Shown here: piece by piece, positions 7,100-7,171 of the stretch
Layout of the letters: each line of letters begins with the position of its first letter
Numbering within the stretch: the first letter of the stretch is position 1
Source of the DNA: an uncultured Variovorax sp.
GTDB taxonomy: Bacteria > Pseudomonadota > Gammaproteobacteria > Burkholderiales > Burkholderiaceae
Direction: 5' to 3'
Length of the DNA stretch: 7,171 bases
Assembly: GCA_946478645.1 (NCBI GenBank)
Contig: CAMLCW010000270.1
Coordinates: forward strand, 1-7,171
Notes under the pieces: generated by a model
Seen by the model: the letters and a program-made list of their open reading frames with translations, nothing else
Database searches by the model: none
Told to the model about the DNA's origin: nothing
Position numbers and translations under genes: made by a program

Positions 7100-7171
7100 A
7101 TGTCCGACCCGGCCGGCGCCCACAGCCTGCTGCAGCTCATCTGGCTCGCGTCGCCCGCGCTGCCGGTGGGC
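7100..7171 (+). CDS. ureF: Urease accessory protein UreF (partial, 5' end only)
   Basis: The first 24 codons of ureF, cut by the right window edge. The stretch LLQLIWLASPALPVG (residues 10-24) is the conserved UreF N-terminus. UreF joins UreD and UreG in the complex that loads nickel and carbon dioxide into the urease active site. The ATG at 7100 was chosen because it places this motif at the usual distance from the start; no strong ribosome site is seen (GGAAAA about 7 nt upstream is the best candidate). It follows ureE after 194 nt that are mostly occupied by the palindromic element, a wide gap for adjacent urease accessory genes. ureG is expected downstream but lies outside the window. Confidence 0.9.
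   Translation, partial: MSDPAGAHSLLQLIWLASPALPVG

Overview
This window is most of a nickel urease operon from a high-GC bacterium. Gene content, the UreA, UreC and UreE sequences and the GC-rich codon use suggest a betaproteobacterium of the Burkholderiales, probably Comamonadaceae and Variovorax-like. The taxonomic call is inference from family resemblance, not from a search.

Layout, left to right. (1) Minus strand, 1-2074: the first 691 residues of a large membrane protein, cut by the left window edge. It joins an NCS1-type (purine/cytosine/hydantoin) permease to a cysteine-rich segment, two more membrane helices and a coiled coil of the kind that precedes histidine kinase domains. (2) 2075-2162: a short divergent intergenic region. 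It contains a near-consensus sigma-54 promoter pointing at ureA, and an NtrC-like dyad lies just upstream, inside the start of the permease gene. (3) Plus strand, 2163-5125: ureA, ureJ (HupE/UreJ nickel permease), ureB and ureC, tightly packed. (4) 5133-5609: a GNAT acetyltransferase 7 nt behind ureC. (5) Minus strand, 5630-6258: a toxin-antitoxin pair (AbrB/MazE-type antitoxin and Doc/Fic toxin) lying backwards inside the urease operon, with an AT-rich palindromic control region. (6) Plus strand, 6330-6905: ureE, with a histidine-rich tail. (7) 6906-7099: a REP/MITE-like palindromic element. (8) 7100-7171: the first 24 codons of ureF, cut by the right edge.

How it works together: UreA, UreB and UreC form the apo-urease. 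UreJ brings nickel into the cell. UreE stores and delivers nickel, and UreF (with UreG and UreD, which are not in this window) activates the enzyme. The sigma-54 and NtrC-like signals suggest control by nitrogen status. The divergent permease-kinase may sense a nitrogen compound. The points that stand out are the permease-kinase fusion with its cysteine cluster, the sigma-54 promoter, the toxin-antitoxin insertion that separates the structural genes from ureE/ureF, the palindromic element between ureE and ureF, and the absence of ureD next to ureA.
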